From NCBI GenBank assembly GCA_036480375.1, contig JAZGGI010000028.1, forward strand, positions 215,209-279,208: a stretch of 64,000 nt of DNA, given 5' to 3'. A program made the translations under genes and the position numbers. The stretch comes from Candidatus Zixiibacteriota bacterium (lineage in GTDB: Bacteria; Zixibacteria; MSB-5A5; GN15; JAAZOE01). Shown in pieces: positions 16,296 through 25,489 of the stretch (position 1 is its first letter; the number at the start of each line of letters is the position of its first letter). The notes under the pieces were generated by a model, which was given only the letters and a program-made list of their open reading frames with translations, was not told the DNA's origin and did not search any database.

Positions 16296-19124
16296 TTGGT
16301 TAAGATTACATCGTCGTTCCTCATACTCCTGGTATTTGGTTCGATTTCATTAGCAGATGATCTTTATCGGGTCAGTTTATCGAGTCATGCCGACGCGGAG
16401 TTTTTGAATTCGACAGGAATACATCCCGTCGCAAAAATATTCCAGGGATATTTGATAGTCGCCAGCGATGATGAGGCTATGGCTATTGAAAAAGCGGGTA
16501 TAGAGATTGAATTGCAGGCAGATGATATTGAACTTGATAATCTGTATATAGATGCCCGGCGGGATGGTAAATTTATTGATGAGTTTCCGACTGTTTATGA
16601 AAAGGATGAATTGCGATTGGTATCGGTGGCAGGTTTAGATAAGTCTGCGGTGGATTTACCCCATGAATTATGGCCTGCATATGATACGAATTTGAGCTTT
16701 CAATATTTTGAATCGAAGGGCTATAATGCGCATGCCCTTTATAATGCTCCGGACCTTGAATATATAATGTCTCGTGTGAACACTGATTCTTTAATTTCTT
16801 ATGCGGAAAGATTGCAGGCATTTAATGGCCGAGTTGTTGATACAGATTCCAATTATGCGTCAAGTCAGTGGATTTATGACAAGCTGGGAGAATTTGGATA
16901 TGTTTCTCAGTTCGATGATTTTACATTCACAAGATATAACGGTACCGTAAACGCGCGAAATGTTGTTGCGATAAAAACGGGACTTGCCTCGCCTGAAAAT
17001 CAGATAATTTTATGCGCCCATTTTGATGCTGTGCCAGGTTCTCCGGGTGCCGATGATAATGGCTCCGGTACGGCCGGAGTATTAGAACTTGCGAGGATAT
17101 TGAAAGATATTGAAACCGATTTATCATTTGTTTTTATATTGTTTGATGCCGAAGAAGTAGGGCTTTACGGTTCATATCATTACGCCGGGGAGGCATTTAC
17201 CCTAGGGGATAATATCGAATATATTCTCAACCTGGATATGATAGCTCATTATCCGAATTCGGATAGCGCCAACCTGTTTCACAGTGATTTTCTGGAATAC
17301 GCCTATCTATGTTCTCATTTAGGTGATTCGTTGCTGGATTTGACAGTTGAATTTGGCGGAACGTCAGGTGGTTCGGATCACTATCCTTTTTCGACTTATG
17401 GCTGGGAAGTCGGTTTTCTGGCGGAACGCATATTCTCCGATGTTTATCATAGTAGTCACGATAGTACAACTTATATGAATTTCGAATATATGACCAGGAT
17501 GGTGAAGCTGGCAGCCGCGACTACTTATTCAATAGATTATGCCTTTATTCCCGAGCCGTCTCTGACAATAGAGTTTCCGGACGGAGTCCCTCTCACAATT
17601 CCGGCTGATGAGCAATATTTGTTGCGAGTTGATATAAACGAGTTATATGGCGGTCAGCATATGGCTAATAGCTGCCAGTTGCATTATTGGGCAGAGGATG
17701 GAACATTAATAACAGAATATATGACTGAGGTTGAATATGGTCGGTATGAGGAGGATTTCCCTGCATTGGAAAGCGGTTGTTATTTTGATTTTTATATTAC
17801 GGTTCAGGATACAGATGGTTTTTCGTTTGCTGCCGGATCGCCTGATAATCCTTATCGCGCGATATCACTTTATTTTGAAGGAGTATTGTTTTCTGATGAT
17901 TTTGAGAGTGATTTGGGGTGGTCGGTTGGAGGTAACGCGTCGGATGGAAATTGGGAAAGAGGAATCCCGGGAGGTAGTGGCAATGATGGAGAACCGACAT
18001 CGGATTATGACGGAAGCGGTTCATGTTTTTTAACGGGCCCAACTGAGGGTTCGGATGTAGATAATGGCACGGTGTCGCTTTATTCCCCTTCGTTTGATTT
18101 ACTTGACGGTTATGGACTGGTGAATTTTTCTTTTTGGTTCAACAACGGTTCGCCCAAGTCAGAGACACTAAACATCTATTTGAAAAAACAGGGTGTTGAT
18201 CAATGGGTTTTGGTAAAATCGTTTGGACCGGTCGAGAACGCTTCCGGCGGTTGGAACGAATATTCTTTCTGGGTAAACCATATTTATCCTGCGGGAGGAA
18301 TATTCGATCTCAGGATTGACGCCGCCGATGAGGGATTTGATTCCCGGGTAGAAGCCGCGGTTGACGCTTTTTCGGTTACCAAATATTTGCCGGATCCGTT
18401 GACCATTTTAGATAATGTTCCGGTTGACTGGACGATGGGACAGCCATATTCCTTCCAACTAAACGCCGAAGGCGGCGTTGGCGAATATCTCTGGGCTGAT
18501 TACAGCCAAGGACTATTGCCGTTTGGGTTGTCGATTTCTCTGGAAGATGGATTAATATCCGGTATTCCGACCTCTGCAGGTACGGTAGATTTCACCGCGT
18601 GGATAGGTGACGAAATGTATAATAATTACGAAAAGTCTTTTACGTTTACCATAAATGAATCGGTGAGTATTGATACGGAAACATTGCCTGACGGCGAGGT
18701 GGATATCGCCTACAATGAATTGCTCGAAGCCGATGGAGGTACCGAGACAAATACATGGACAGAAGTAGGTAACGGTCTTGAATCAACCGGACTAACCTTA
18801 TCCGATAATGGGATATTATCAGGTATTGTATTGTCATCTCTGGAGATTAATTTTACCGCTCGTGTTGAGGATGTTACCGGAAGTTATGATGAACGGGAAT
18901 TTTCGATTGAATTTGTATATATTTATATTCCCGGTGACGCCAATGGTGATAATGCAGTCAATGTTGGCGACGCCGTATTTTTAATTAACCATGTATTTAA
19001 ACAGGGACCGGCTCCATATCCGCTGGTTTCCGGGGACGCAAATTGCGATAATGACGTTAATGTCGGCGATGCCGTCTATATCATCAACCACGTGTTTAAA
19101 GGCGGTCCCGAACCCGGGTGTTAG
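16296..19124 (+). CDS. Secreted M28-family metallopeptidase with dockerin, paralogue 3
   Basis: 942 residues from a TTG start preceded by GAAGGA at 9 nt; no ATG or GTG is available in frame near the signal peptide. The peptidase core has AHFDAVPGSPGADDNGSG, DAEE, NLDMIA, SDHYPF and YHSSHD, so the metal site is complete. This is the most diverged copy: its post-peptidase domains (HMANSCQLHYW, LEDGLISGIPTSAG) share only the outline of the others. It ends in a dockerin pair NAVNVGDAVFLINHVFKQ / NDVNVGDAVYIINHV and PEPGC. That dockerin is nearly identical in DNA to that of paralogue 4, not to those of paralogues 1 and 2. Confidence 0.9.
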   Translation: MVKITSSFLILLVFGSISLADDLYRVSLSSHADAEFLNSTGIHPVAKIFQGYLIVASDDEAMAIEKAGIEIELQADDIELDNLYIDARRDGKFIDEFPTVYEKDELRLVSVAGLDKSAVDLPHELWPAYDTNLSFQYFESKGYNAHALYNAPDLEYIMSRVNTDSLISYAERLQAFNGRVVDTDSNYASSQWIYDKLGEFGYVSQFDDFTFTRYNGTVNARNVVAIKTGLASPENQIILCAHFDAVPGSPGADDNGSGTAGVLELARILKDIETDLSFVFILFDAEEVGLYGSYHYAGEAFTLGDNIEYILNLDMIAHYPNSDSANLFHSDFLEYAYLCSHLGDSLLDLTVEFGGTSGGSDHYPFSTYGWEVGFLAERIFSDVYHSSHDSTTYMNFEYMTRMVKLAAATTYSIDYAFIPEPSLTIEFPDGVPLTIPADEQYLLRVDINELYGGQHMANSCQLHYWAEDGTLITEYMTEVEYGRYEEDFPALESGCYFDFYITVQDTDGFSFAAGSPDNPYRAISLYFEGVLFSDDFESDLGWSVGGNASDGNWERGIPGGSGNDGEPTSDYDGSGSCFLTGPTEGSDVDNGTVSLYSPSFDLLDGYGLVNFSFWFNNGSPKSETLNIYLKKQGVDQWVLVKSFGPVENASGGWNEYSFWVNHIYPAGGIFDLRIDAADEGFDSRVEAAVDAFSVTKYLPDPLTILDNVPVDWTMGQPYSFQLNAEGGVGEYLWADYSQGLLPFGLSISLEDGLISGIPTSAGTVDFTAWIGDEMYNNYEKSFTFTINESVSIDTETLPDGEVDIAYNELLEADGGTETNTWTEVGNGLESTGLTLSDNGILSGIVLSSLEINFTARVEDVTGSYDEREFSIEFVYIYIPGDANGDNAVNVGDAVFLINHVFKQGPAPYPLVSGDANCDNDVNVGDAVYIINHVFKGGPEPGC
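18930..19124 (+). repeat. Dockerin-coding block nearly identical to 21815-22014
   Basis: The dockerin DNA of paralogues 3 and 4 is nearly the same, with only scattered single-base differences. The corresponding DNA in paralogues 1 and 2 differs at many synonymous positions. In paralogue 4 the type switches near 21820, where the preceding Ig-like block is of paralogue 1/2 type. Confidence 0.8.
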
Positions 19125-19158
19125 ATAAAATAAATAGGTGCATGAAAGAAGGTGTGGT

Positions 19159-22014
19159 ATGAAGAACAGGGTGCTTCTGTTATTGATACTACTGTTTCTT
19201 AATTCTTTATCATTTAGTGATGATTTGTATCGGATAAGATTAACCAGTTCACAGAGCGCTGCATATTTGAATTCATCGGGGATTGAAGCAATAGCAATGC
19301 TTCTTCGCGGTTATTTGATATTGGCGGATGGGAATCAGGCGGAAGCGATGGTGTCGCATGGAATAGAATTGGAGTTAATCGAGTCAGGCGTGTTTAAGAG
19401 TCAACTTGGCATTGACCTTCGTCGCGATCGCAAGAATGTTGAAAGGTATGAGTTGCTTTATGAGGAGGGGGAGTTTCGATTATATCGGATTGCTTCTGAT
19501 GCGAAGTTGGAAATATTACTTGGTGATGAGGTGATGCCCGTACGGGGAGATAATATAGTATTTTCATATATCGAGAATATTGAATACGATACTGATTCTT
19601 ATGTCCTGCCGGTCGGATTGGACGAGTTAATTGGACAGATAGATGAGGCCGCATTATTTTCAAATACAAGTAGGCTGGAAAGTTTTAGTAACCGATTTGC
19701 AGGCTCATTGGCAATGGATACTGTTCAGGAATGGTTAATGGATAAATTTTATTCATTTGGATACGATTCAGTTTATTTAGATCCTTTTGAATGCATTCAC
19801 GCTGGTTACGGGAATACTTTGTATTGTAACAATGTTATCGCAGTTAAGCCTGGTATAAAACATCCAAATTGTCATATTATTGTTGGCGCCCATTTTGACG
19901 CCGCTGACTTATGGTATACTGGTGGTGAAGGTTCTCCGGGTGCGGATGATAATGGATCGGGGACGTCTGCGGTTTTGGAGATTGCCAAAGTATTAAGGGA
20001 TGTGGAAACAAATATCACTTTTGTCTTTATCTTATTTGATGGCGAGGAATTTGGGATGAGTGGTTCCTACCATTATGCCAACGAGGCATATGCCAGAGGT
20101 GATACGATTGTGTATATGCTTAATATAGATATGATTGCGGCCGTAGGCAATGAGAGTGAGGCAAATCTCTATCACGGCGATGATATGAAATTTGCAGAAT
20201 TGTGTAAGTACCTGGCCGATACCCTATTTAACTTTAACGCCTATTTGCTGGGTCCTTACTTTTCAGATCAGAGGCCCTTCAGGGAGCTTGGTTATACTGT
20301 TACATTTCTGCGGGAGTACTATTTATCAGATTACATTCATACACCAGAAGATTTAACGATTCATATGGATTTTGACTACATGACCAAGATGACAAAGATA
20401 GCATTGGCGACGGCATATTCGGCTGATTTTTTAGTTATTCCGATTCGTTCGATATCGGTGACCTATCCTGAGGGTTTGCCATTGTCGTTTCCGGCCAATG
20501 AGTTATCATCTTTTGTAGTTCAGGTTGAAGGTATTCATGGTGGCTCAGTTGTGGCAGGGACAGTCGAATTGCATTGGTCGATTGATGGCGGGGATTACGT
20601 TACGATTCCATTGACTGAGAAAAGCGCCGGTCTTTATGGGGTTGAGATGGATGGTTATCCAGCGGGGACCCGGATTTCATATTATGTGACAGCCCAGGAG
20701 TCAGCGACGGGTCTCATAAGTGGCGAAACGGAGCCAAGTGCGAACGCGGGATCATATTTGTATTTTGAATCATTATTATTTTCAGATGATTTTTCGTCAG
20801 ATCAAGGGTGGATAGTCGAGGGTAATGCTACGGCCGGTGATTGGGAGCGTGGGATACCTGTGGGAGATGGCAGCTATGGTGATCCGATTGAGGATTTTGA
20901 CGGGAATGGTTGGTGTTATATAACGGGGAATGCTATTGGTGATTCGGATGTAGATAATGGTGCCACATCCTTGATATCACCTTCGTTTGATATGTCAAGT
21001 TATTATAGCGAGGTAAGATATGCGGTTTGGTATAGTAATAGTATAATCCGTGATGATTTATTTGATGTATATGTGAGCGGTGATGACGGGCAGACATGGA
21101 TTCAGGTTGATACTCTGGGTCCTTTTCCCTATGACGCAGCCGGAGGTTGGCAAAGTCGTTCGTTTATAGTTAATGAATTTATGGATTTCAGTTCGACCGT
21201 GCGGGTGAAGTTTGAGGCCACTGATTATGGCATGGAGTCGACGGTTGAAGCGGGATTGGATGGATTTAAGGTATTGCTTCATAGTTCTGAACCGTTTGAG
21301 ATACCGGATCAAACACTACCTGAATGGACGAAGAACCGGCCTTTTTCTGCCCGACTATACGCTACCGGGGGTTTGGGTAACCGGATATGGGTTGAGCGTG
21401 AAAGTAGTTTTAGTATGGCCGGCTTGACGTTAAATTCGGATGGGACGGTTGAGGGTCAGCCGACGACTACCGGTCAGTTGAGATTATTGGCGGATGCGAT
21501 TACCGAGATATTTAATACTGCATCAGGCACAATATATTTTACAGTCAATGAGCCGGTTGCATTGCATACCTTCAGTCTTCCCGGGGGATTGATTCGAGAG
21601 AGTTATTCACAGCAGTTGAATGCCGATGGTGGTACGGGTGAGTTGACGTGGATAGACAAGTATGGAGATTTAACCGGAACGGGATTAACCTTATCTTCGA
21701 TGGGTTTAGTCTCGGGAGCGGTTGAGGATCCAAGATTGATAAGTTTTACAGTTTATGTATCTGATATTACAGGCAGTTGGCAGGAGCGGACGTATGAGAT
21801 GAATTTTGAATATATCGATGGTGATGCCAATGGTGATGATAATGTCAATGTCGGCGATGCCGTATTTTTAATTAACCATGTATTTAAACAGGGACCGGCT
21901 CCATATCCTCTGATATCCGGGGACGCGAATTGTGATGATGACGTTAATGTCGGCGATGCCGTCTATATCATCAACCATGTGTTTAAAGGCGGTCCCGAAC
22001 CCGGGTGCGACTGA
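19159..22014 (+). CDS. Secreted M28-family metallopeptidase with dockerin, paralogue 4
   Basis: 951 residues from ATG 19159 (AGAAGG ribosome site). An in-frame GTG at 19138 would add a charged leader before the signal peptide. Architecture as in paralogue 1. The peptidase has GAHFDAAD, GADDNGSGTSA, DGEEFG, NIDMIA and the YIHTPED histidine; SDQRPF replaces SDHYSF. It is a mosaic: the middle and Ig-like parts match paralogues 1/2, while the dockerin matches paralogue 3. It ends GCD rather than GC. It is last of the array; no strong terminator is seen before the convergent gene at 22067. Confidence 0.9.
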   Translation: MKNRVLLLLILLFLNSLSFSDDLYRIRLTSSQSAAYLNSSGIEAIAMLLRGYLILADGNQAEAMVSHGIELELIESGVFKSQLGIDLRRDRKNVERYELLYEEGEFRLYRIASDAKLEILLGDEVMPVRGDNIVFSYIENIEYDTDSYVLPVGLDELIGQIDEAALFSNTSRLESFSNRFAGSLAMDTVQEWLMDKFYSFGYDSVYLDPFECIHAGYGNTLYCNNVIAVKPGIKHPNCHIIVGAHFDAADLWYTGGEGSPGADDNGSGTSAVLEIAKVLRDVETNITFVFILFDGEEFGMSGSYHYANEAYARGDTIVYMLNIDMIAAVGNESEANLYHGDDMKFAELCKYLADTLFNFNAYLLGPYFSDQRPFRELGYTVTFLREYYLSDYIHTPEDLTIHMDFDYMTKMTKIALATAYSADFLVIPIRSISVTYPEGLPLSFPANELSSFVVQVEGIHGGSVVAGTVELHWSIDGGDYVTIPLTEKSAGLYGVEMDGYPAGTRISYYVTAQESATGLISGETEPSANAGSYLYFESLLFSDDFSSDQGWIVEGNATAGDWERGIPVGDGSYGDPIEDFDGNGWCYITGNAIGDSDVDNGATSLISPSFDMSSYYSEVRYAVWYSNSIIRDDLFDVYVSGDDGQTWIQVDTLGPFPYDAAGGWQSRSFIVNEFMDFSSTVRVKFEATDYGMESTVEAGLDGFKVLLHSSEPFEIPDQTLPEWTKNRPFSARLYATGGLGNRIWVERESSFSMAGLTLNSDGTVEGQPTTTGQLRLLADAITEIFNTASGTIYFTVNEPVALHTFSLPGGLIRESYSQQLNADGGTGELTWIDKYGDLTGTGLTLSSMGLVSGAVEDPRLISFTVYVSDITGSWQERTYEMNFEYIDGDANGDDNVNVGDAVFLINHVFKQGPAPYPLISGDANCDDDVNVGDAVYIINHVFKGGPEPGCD

Positions 22015-22066
22015 TTGTCAGATAATTGGAATTACTTAATAAGCAGCGAAACAACTATTTAATAAT

Positions 22067-22426
22067 TTATTTGTCTTCGATTACTTCATAAACCGTATCG
22101 CGAGTAAAGAAATAGGGTAGGCCTTGAAGGCAACCGCGACTTTCCGTACAAACGCAAAATAACTTCGTCTCAAAAATCGCGATGACCTGCTCGCTGGGGG
22201 AGCCTGGTTCCAGATCGGAATAATATTTACCGACTTCGATGAGCCGTTTTGGCTGGTCATGATATAGGGGATTGACGCCCAAAGCCGCGATTTTTTTATC
22301 TCGAATGGGGTAGCCCAGGGTTTTTTCGAGGTAAGATTTTATTTCCCGACGCTTTTGTTCGTCTATTGTTGATTTTTCTCGCATTTTCTTAAAGATTTCA
22401 TGATGGTCTGATTTTGTCAAGGCCAA
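22067..22426 (-). CDS. Conserved-looking hypothetical protein
   Basis: A 119-residue soluble, charged protein with no signal peptide and no domain I recognise. The N-terminal half is helical (HHEIFKKMREK, EQKRREIKSYLEKTLG). The C-terminal half carries a cysteine cluster, CVCTESRGC, that could bind metal or form a disulfide. The TTG at 22426 is a weak start; ATG at 22384 (MREKSTIDEQ) is an alternative giving 105 residues. It is convergent with the peptidase array and divergent from sodA. Confidence 0.5.
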   Translation of the reverse strand: MALTKSDHHEIFKKMREKSTIDEQKRREIKSYLEKTLGYPIRDKKIAALGVNPLYHDQPKRLIEVGKYYSDLEPGSPSEQVIAIFETKLFCVCTESRGCLQGLPYFFTRDTVYEVIEDK

Positions 22427-22491
22427 TGGCTTTTTTTCTTTTACCGTTAGCTTTAATTATCTAATTTTCGGGAACATTTTAATAACTGGAC

Positions 22492-22500
22492 TGTTATAAT
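22492..22500 (+). promoter_or_regulatory. Extended -10 promoter of sodA
   Basis: TGTTATAAT is a full extended -10 element (TGn plus consensus TATAAT at 22495-22500) with no good -35. The transcript would begin near 22507, about 85 nt before the sodA ATG. Confidence 0.55.
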
Positions 22501-22591
22501 CCATAAAATAACTGTAGAAACCGTAAATAACTTAATTGCCTAATACAGGGGTTACCTGGCAGGCTTAATTGGGAGAAATTGGAGGTTTAAC

Positions 22592-23215
22592 ATGGCTTAT
22601 AAATTACCGGAATTACAGTACTCATACGATGCGCTGGAACCGCATATTGACGCGCGGACAATGGAGATTCACCATAGCAAGCATCACCAGACTTACGTTA
22701 ATAATCTCAATGCGATCGTTGAGAATCATGCCGATCTGGCGAAACAATCTCCGGAAGAATTGCTGGTTAATTTGAATAACATTCCGGAGAAAGTTCGGAC
22801 CGGGATTCGCAATAATGGCGGCGGAGTTGCCAATCATTCGTTTTTCTGGAGTATTTTGAAAAAGGACGCAGAATTTAGAGGCGAAGTCGCTGAGGCGATC
22901 AACGCCAAGTTTGGCAGTTTTGAACATTTCAGGGAACAGTTTACTCAAGCCGCTCTGGGACAGTTTGGCAGCGGCTGGGCGTGGTTGGTGGTCTCGGATG
23001 GCGATCTGGAAATTATGGCGACGGCTAATCAGGATACTCCTTTGAGTTATGGCAAGACACCGATCTTAGCCGTAGATGTTTGGGAACATGCCTATTACCT
23101 GAACTACCAAAACAGGCGCCCGGATTACCTGAAAGGGTTTTTCAATGTCATCAACTGGGATAAAGTTAACGAGTATTATCGCGAATCTGTCAAGAAAAGC
23201 GCAGTTACTCCCTAA
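22592..23215 (+). CDS. sodA: Superoxide dismutase (Fe/Mn family)
   Basis: A 207-residue cytosolic superoxide dismutase. Metal ligands are H27 (in [13 protein letters not shown]), H82 ([11 protein letters not shown]) and the D-x-x-x-H pair in [19 protein letters not shown]. The [11 protein letters not shown] and [11 protein letters not shown] segments favour the manganese or cambialistic type, although metal choice cannot be fixed from sequence. A GGAGG ribosome site precedes the ATG. A strong hairpin follows at 23225. Confidence 0.95.
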   Translation: MAYKLPELQYSYDALEPHIDARTMEIHHSKHHQTYVNNLNAIVENHADLAKQSPEELLVNLNNIPEKVRTGIRNNGGGVANHSFFWSILKKDAEFRGEVAEAINAKFGSFEHFREQFTQAALGQFGSGWAWLVVSDGDLEIMATANQDTPLSYGKTPILAVDVWEHAYYLNYQNRRPDYLKGFFNVINWDKVNEYYRESVKKSAVTP

Positions 23216-23224
23216 CCTTCGATC

Positions 23225-23257
23225 ATAGCCGTACCCAATTTAATTGGATACGGCTAT
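23225..23257 (+). terminator. Hairpin terminator between sodA and the convergent DUF2934 gene
   Basis: ATAGCCGTA pairs with TACGGCTAT, and the stem continues through CCAATT/AATTGG with one mismatch, giving about 15 bp. The following T-tract is poor (ATTTAT), so it may act from both sides or mainly protect mRNA ends. Confidence 0.55.
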
Positions 23258-23277
23258 ATTTATGCCTGGAAATAAAG

Positions 23278-23769
23278 CTAAGTGGTCAAAGATTCTTCGG
23301 TAAACCGCAATCTATTTTCCGCTTCAAACCAGTCATCGATATCGCGGCCATTGTCAGCGCCGCGATTTTGGTATAGCGAGTAGGCGACTTTTTCGACTAC
23401 CCCTCCCGCCTTGCTTCTGTCCTGATCTCCGGATATCTCAAGCATCAGTTCGGAACCGTTTTTAGATTTTACATGAAGCGACAAACTCAAGCCGTTTTTT
23501 TGTTTTTCGATTTGAATAGTATCCGGGTCGGGTAATGTTACTTCCGGAATGGCCAGATTATTGGGGTCCCAGCTTGCCGTATAAAGCTGAAGGCCATTGA
23601 TAAATCTACCCTTTTTGCTTGGTTTGATGCCTAAGAACGGTTCTAAAGGGATAGTTTCGCGATTTTGGTGCATATCCCGAAGTGTTATCCTGGCATGGCG
23701 GTATTGATTTTCAAGGTTGAATCGTCGGCAAAATCGCTTCCAATCGGAGCGCTTAATTTCCTTTACCAT
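23278..23769 (-). CDS. DUF2934-containing hypothetical protein
   Basis: 163 residues. The C-terminal segment VEKVAYSLYQNRGADNGRDIDDWFEAENRL matches the short DUF2934 helix pair, seen in small stress-associated proteins of many phyla, whose molecular role is unknown. The N-terminal 110 residues (DWKRFCRRFNLENQYRHARITL onward) look like a small beta-rich domain, possibly related to DUF5335. No signal peptide. It is convergent with sodA. Confidence 0.65.
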   Translation of the reverse strand: MVKEIKRSDWKRFCRRFNLENQYRHARITLRDMHQNRETIPLEPFLGIKPSKKGRFINGLQLYTASWDPNNLAIPEVTLPDPDTIQIEKQKNGLSLSLHVKSKNGSELMLEISGDQDRSKAGGVVEKVAYSLYQNRGADNGRDIDDWFEAENRLRFTEESLTT

Positions 23770-24034
23770 ACGTACCTCTTAATGATATTGTTATAAAGAG
23801 CCTATTTTTAATATCGGATTATCCTGCAGCGAAATTAATCTCTGATGAATAGATAATTGTGAAATCCGCATACGTTTTACGATTGTCAGAAATCACTATT
23901 TGATCAGCAATACCGCTGAAATTGCTATTTTTATTGTTATGGCGGTTAAGGAATAATTGATTTTTATTTATCTATGGTTACCATATCAGTTAATGAATGC
24001 ATAAAATGACAGCCCAAGCCATAAAGAGCAGAAT

Positions 24035-24811
24035 ATGAAGAATGATAAGAAAAATCTGAAAAAGAAAGAACATAGCTGGTTTCGTGAGTCATTTTCGGAT
24101 GATTATTTATGGCTCTACGCCCATCGTAATGACACGGAGGCCTTCCGGCAGGTCAAGGCAGCGGTGAAATTACTGCCCTTTGAAAAAGGGCAGAAGATAC
24201 TTGATGTGGCCTGCGGAGCCGGCCGGCATGTTTTGGCCTTTGCCCGTCTGGGAGCCCGTATGACCGGAATTGATTTATCGCCGGTGTTAATCAGAGCCGC
24301 TCGCAAAAAGCTTAAGGAAAAAGGCATTCAGGCAAAATTGATAAATCAGGATATGCGCGAGCTTAATTTTCAAGATGAATTTGATGGCATAACGATGTGG
24401 TTTAGCTCTTTTGGATATTTTCCTACCATGGTTGATGACAGGATTGTATTAAGAGGGGTTCATAGGGCGTTAAAATCCGGAGGCTGGTGGTGGATTGATT
24501 TGCCAAATCCATCCTGGTTAGGGAAAAATCTCATAGATGAATCCAGGCGAATTAAAAACGGGCCGTATGGAAAAGCTCATATCTATGAAAGTAGAAAAAT
24601 TTCCAGAGGGAGAGTTATAAAGAATATAATTGTCGAAGACCAGCGGGGAATAAATGAATATGTAGAAAGTGTACGTCTCTACCGCCCGGAACAGTTTGGA
24701 TCATTAATAAAATCGGCAAAACTGAAAGCGATTGGAGTGCTTGGTGACTATTCAGGAGGAGCTTTAACGGCCGAAAAACCTCGTCAGATATGGTATGGCC
24801 TCAAAGAATAA
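24035..24811 (+). CDS. Class I SAM-dependent methyltransferase
   Basis: 258 residues with the Rossmann-fold methyltransferase motif I ILDVACGAGRH (near 58-68), motif II GIDLSPVLIRAARKK, an INQDMREL acidic residue and a FSSFGYFP post-motif loop. The N-terminal 45 residues include a Lys-rich start and YLWLYAHRNDTEAFRQV. The substrate is unknown; the loop order resembles small-molecule methyltransferases rather than DNA or rRNA enzymes. It is monocistronic by spacing. The 265-bp region upstream shows nothing clear. Confidence 0.85.
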   Translation: MKNDKKNLKKKEHSWFRESFSDDYLWLYAHRNDTEAFRQVKAAVKLLPFEKGQKILDVACGAGRHVLAFARLGARMTGIDLSPVLIRAARKKLKEKGIQAKLINQDMRELNFQDEFDGITMWFSSFGYFPTMVDDRIVLRGVHRALKSGGWWWIDLPNPSWLGKNLIDESRRIKNGPYGKAHIYESRKISRGRVIKNIIVEDQRGINEYVESVRLYRPEQFGSLIKSAKLKAIGVLGDYSGGALTAEKPRQIWYGLKE

Positions 24812-24892
24812 TAATGCTGAATAGAATTATTGATTTCAAATTTTTGCAGATAAAGGTTCAATGATTTCAACCGAAATTAATAAAATGGCACA

Positions 24893-25051
24893 TTAATGCC
24901 CATATCTTTGCGTATATATGCCAGATAAAGGAATTGTCTCCGGCTGGATTTCAAGGGCTGGTTTAATCAACCCTTCGAGAAGCGTATGCATTTGTTCTTT
25001 CTTTAGTTTTGCAGCTGGGAAACCGAGAATGATTAAATAGGGGTGGACGAT
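24893..25051 (-). pseudogene. Possible remnant of a small MIF-fold (DUF1904-like) gene
   Basis: A 52-codon minus-strand open frame with no usable start reads IVHPYLIILGFPAAKLKKEQ, continues as an amphipathic helix (LLEGLIKPALEI) and ends QRYGH before a stop. Composition is protein-like, and the beginning resembles small tautomerase-fold proteins (PxLIIxGxPAxK). It overlaps the promoter region of the Rrf2 gene. It may be a decayed gene or chance; the evidence is only pattern-level. Confidence 0.2.
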
Positions 25052-25053
25052 TT

Positions 25054-25476
25054 ATGTTTTCAGCGAAAGCTCATTATGGTCTGAAGGCGGTCATTTATTT
25101 GGCGAAAATGGCCGGCAAGGGTCCCGTACAGGCCAAGGAAATAGCCAGTTCACAGAATGTTCCGGTCAGGTACCTGGAATTATTATTGTCTCAGTTGAAA
25201 AAGGCCAGAATAATTAATTCGAACCGAGGGAAACTGGGAGGTTACTTTTTGGGGGAGCAGGCTTCCAGTATAAAAGTCTATGATATAATTATCGCGTTGG
25301 AAGGTCAAATTTCTTTTATCTCGTCTCATGAAATAAAGGAAAACGATCCCATAGAGATGGTAGTTGCCGATTACTGGAATTCGGCTCAAGATTTGTTGAT
25401 CCGGAGTTTGCAGCAGACAGGTATTGAGGAATTGCTGCAAAAGGCCGATTCGGACGAACAGATGTATTACATTTAA
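25054..25476 (+). CDS. Rrf2-family transcriptional regulator (CymR-like, no cysteines)
   Basis: 140 residues with the Rrf2 winged helix-turn-helix: [41 protein letters not shown] and the wing [12 protein letters not shown]. It contains no cysteine at all, so it cannot hold the IscR/NsrR cluster. This is the CymR subgroup pattern; CymR is a cysteine-metabolism repressor that works with cysteine synthase. It lies 13 bp upstream of cysK, so regulation of sulfur assimilation in response to O-acetylserine or the CysK complex is a sound inference. Confidence 0.85.
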   Translation: MFSAKAHYGLKAVIYLAKMAGKGPVQAKEIASSQNVPVRYLELLLSQLKKARIINSNRGKLGGYFLGEQASSIKVYDIIIALEGQISFISSHEIKENDPIEMVVADYWNSAQDLLIRSLQQTGIEELLQKADSDEQMYYI

Positions 25477-25489
25477 GTGGAGATTGGTT

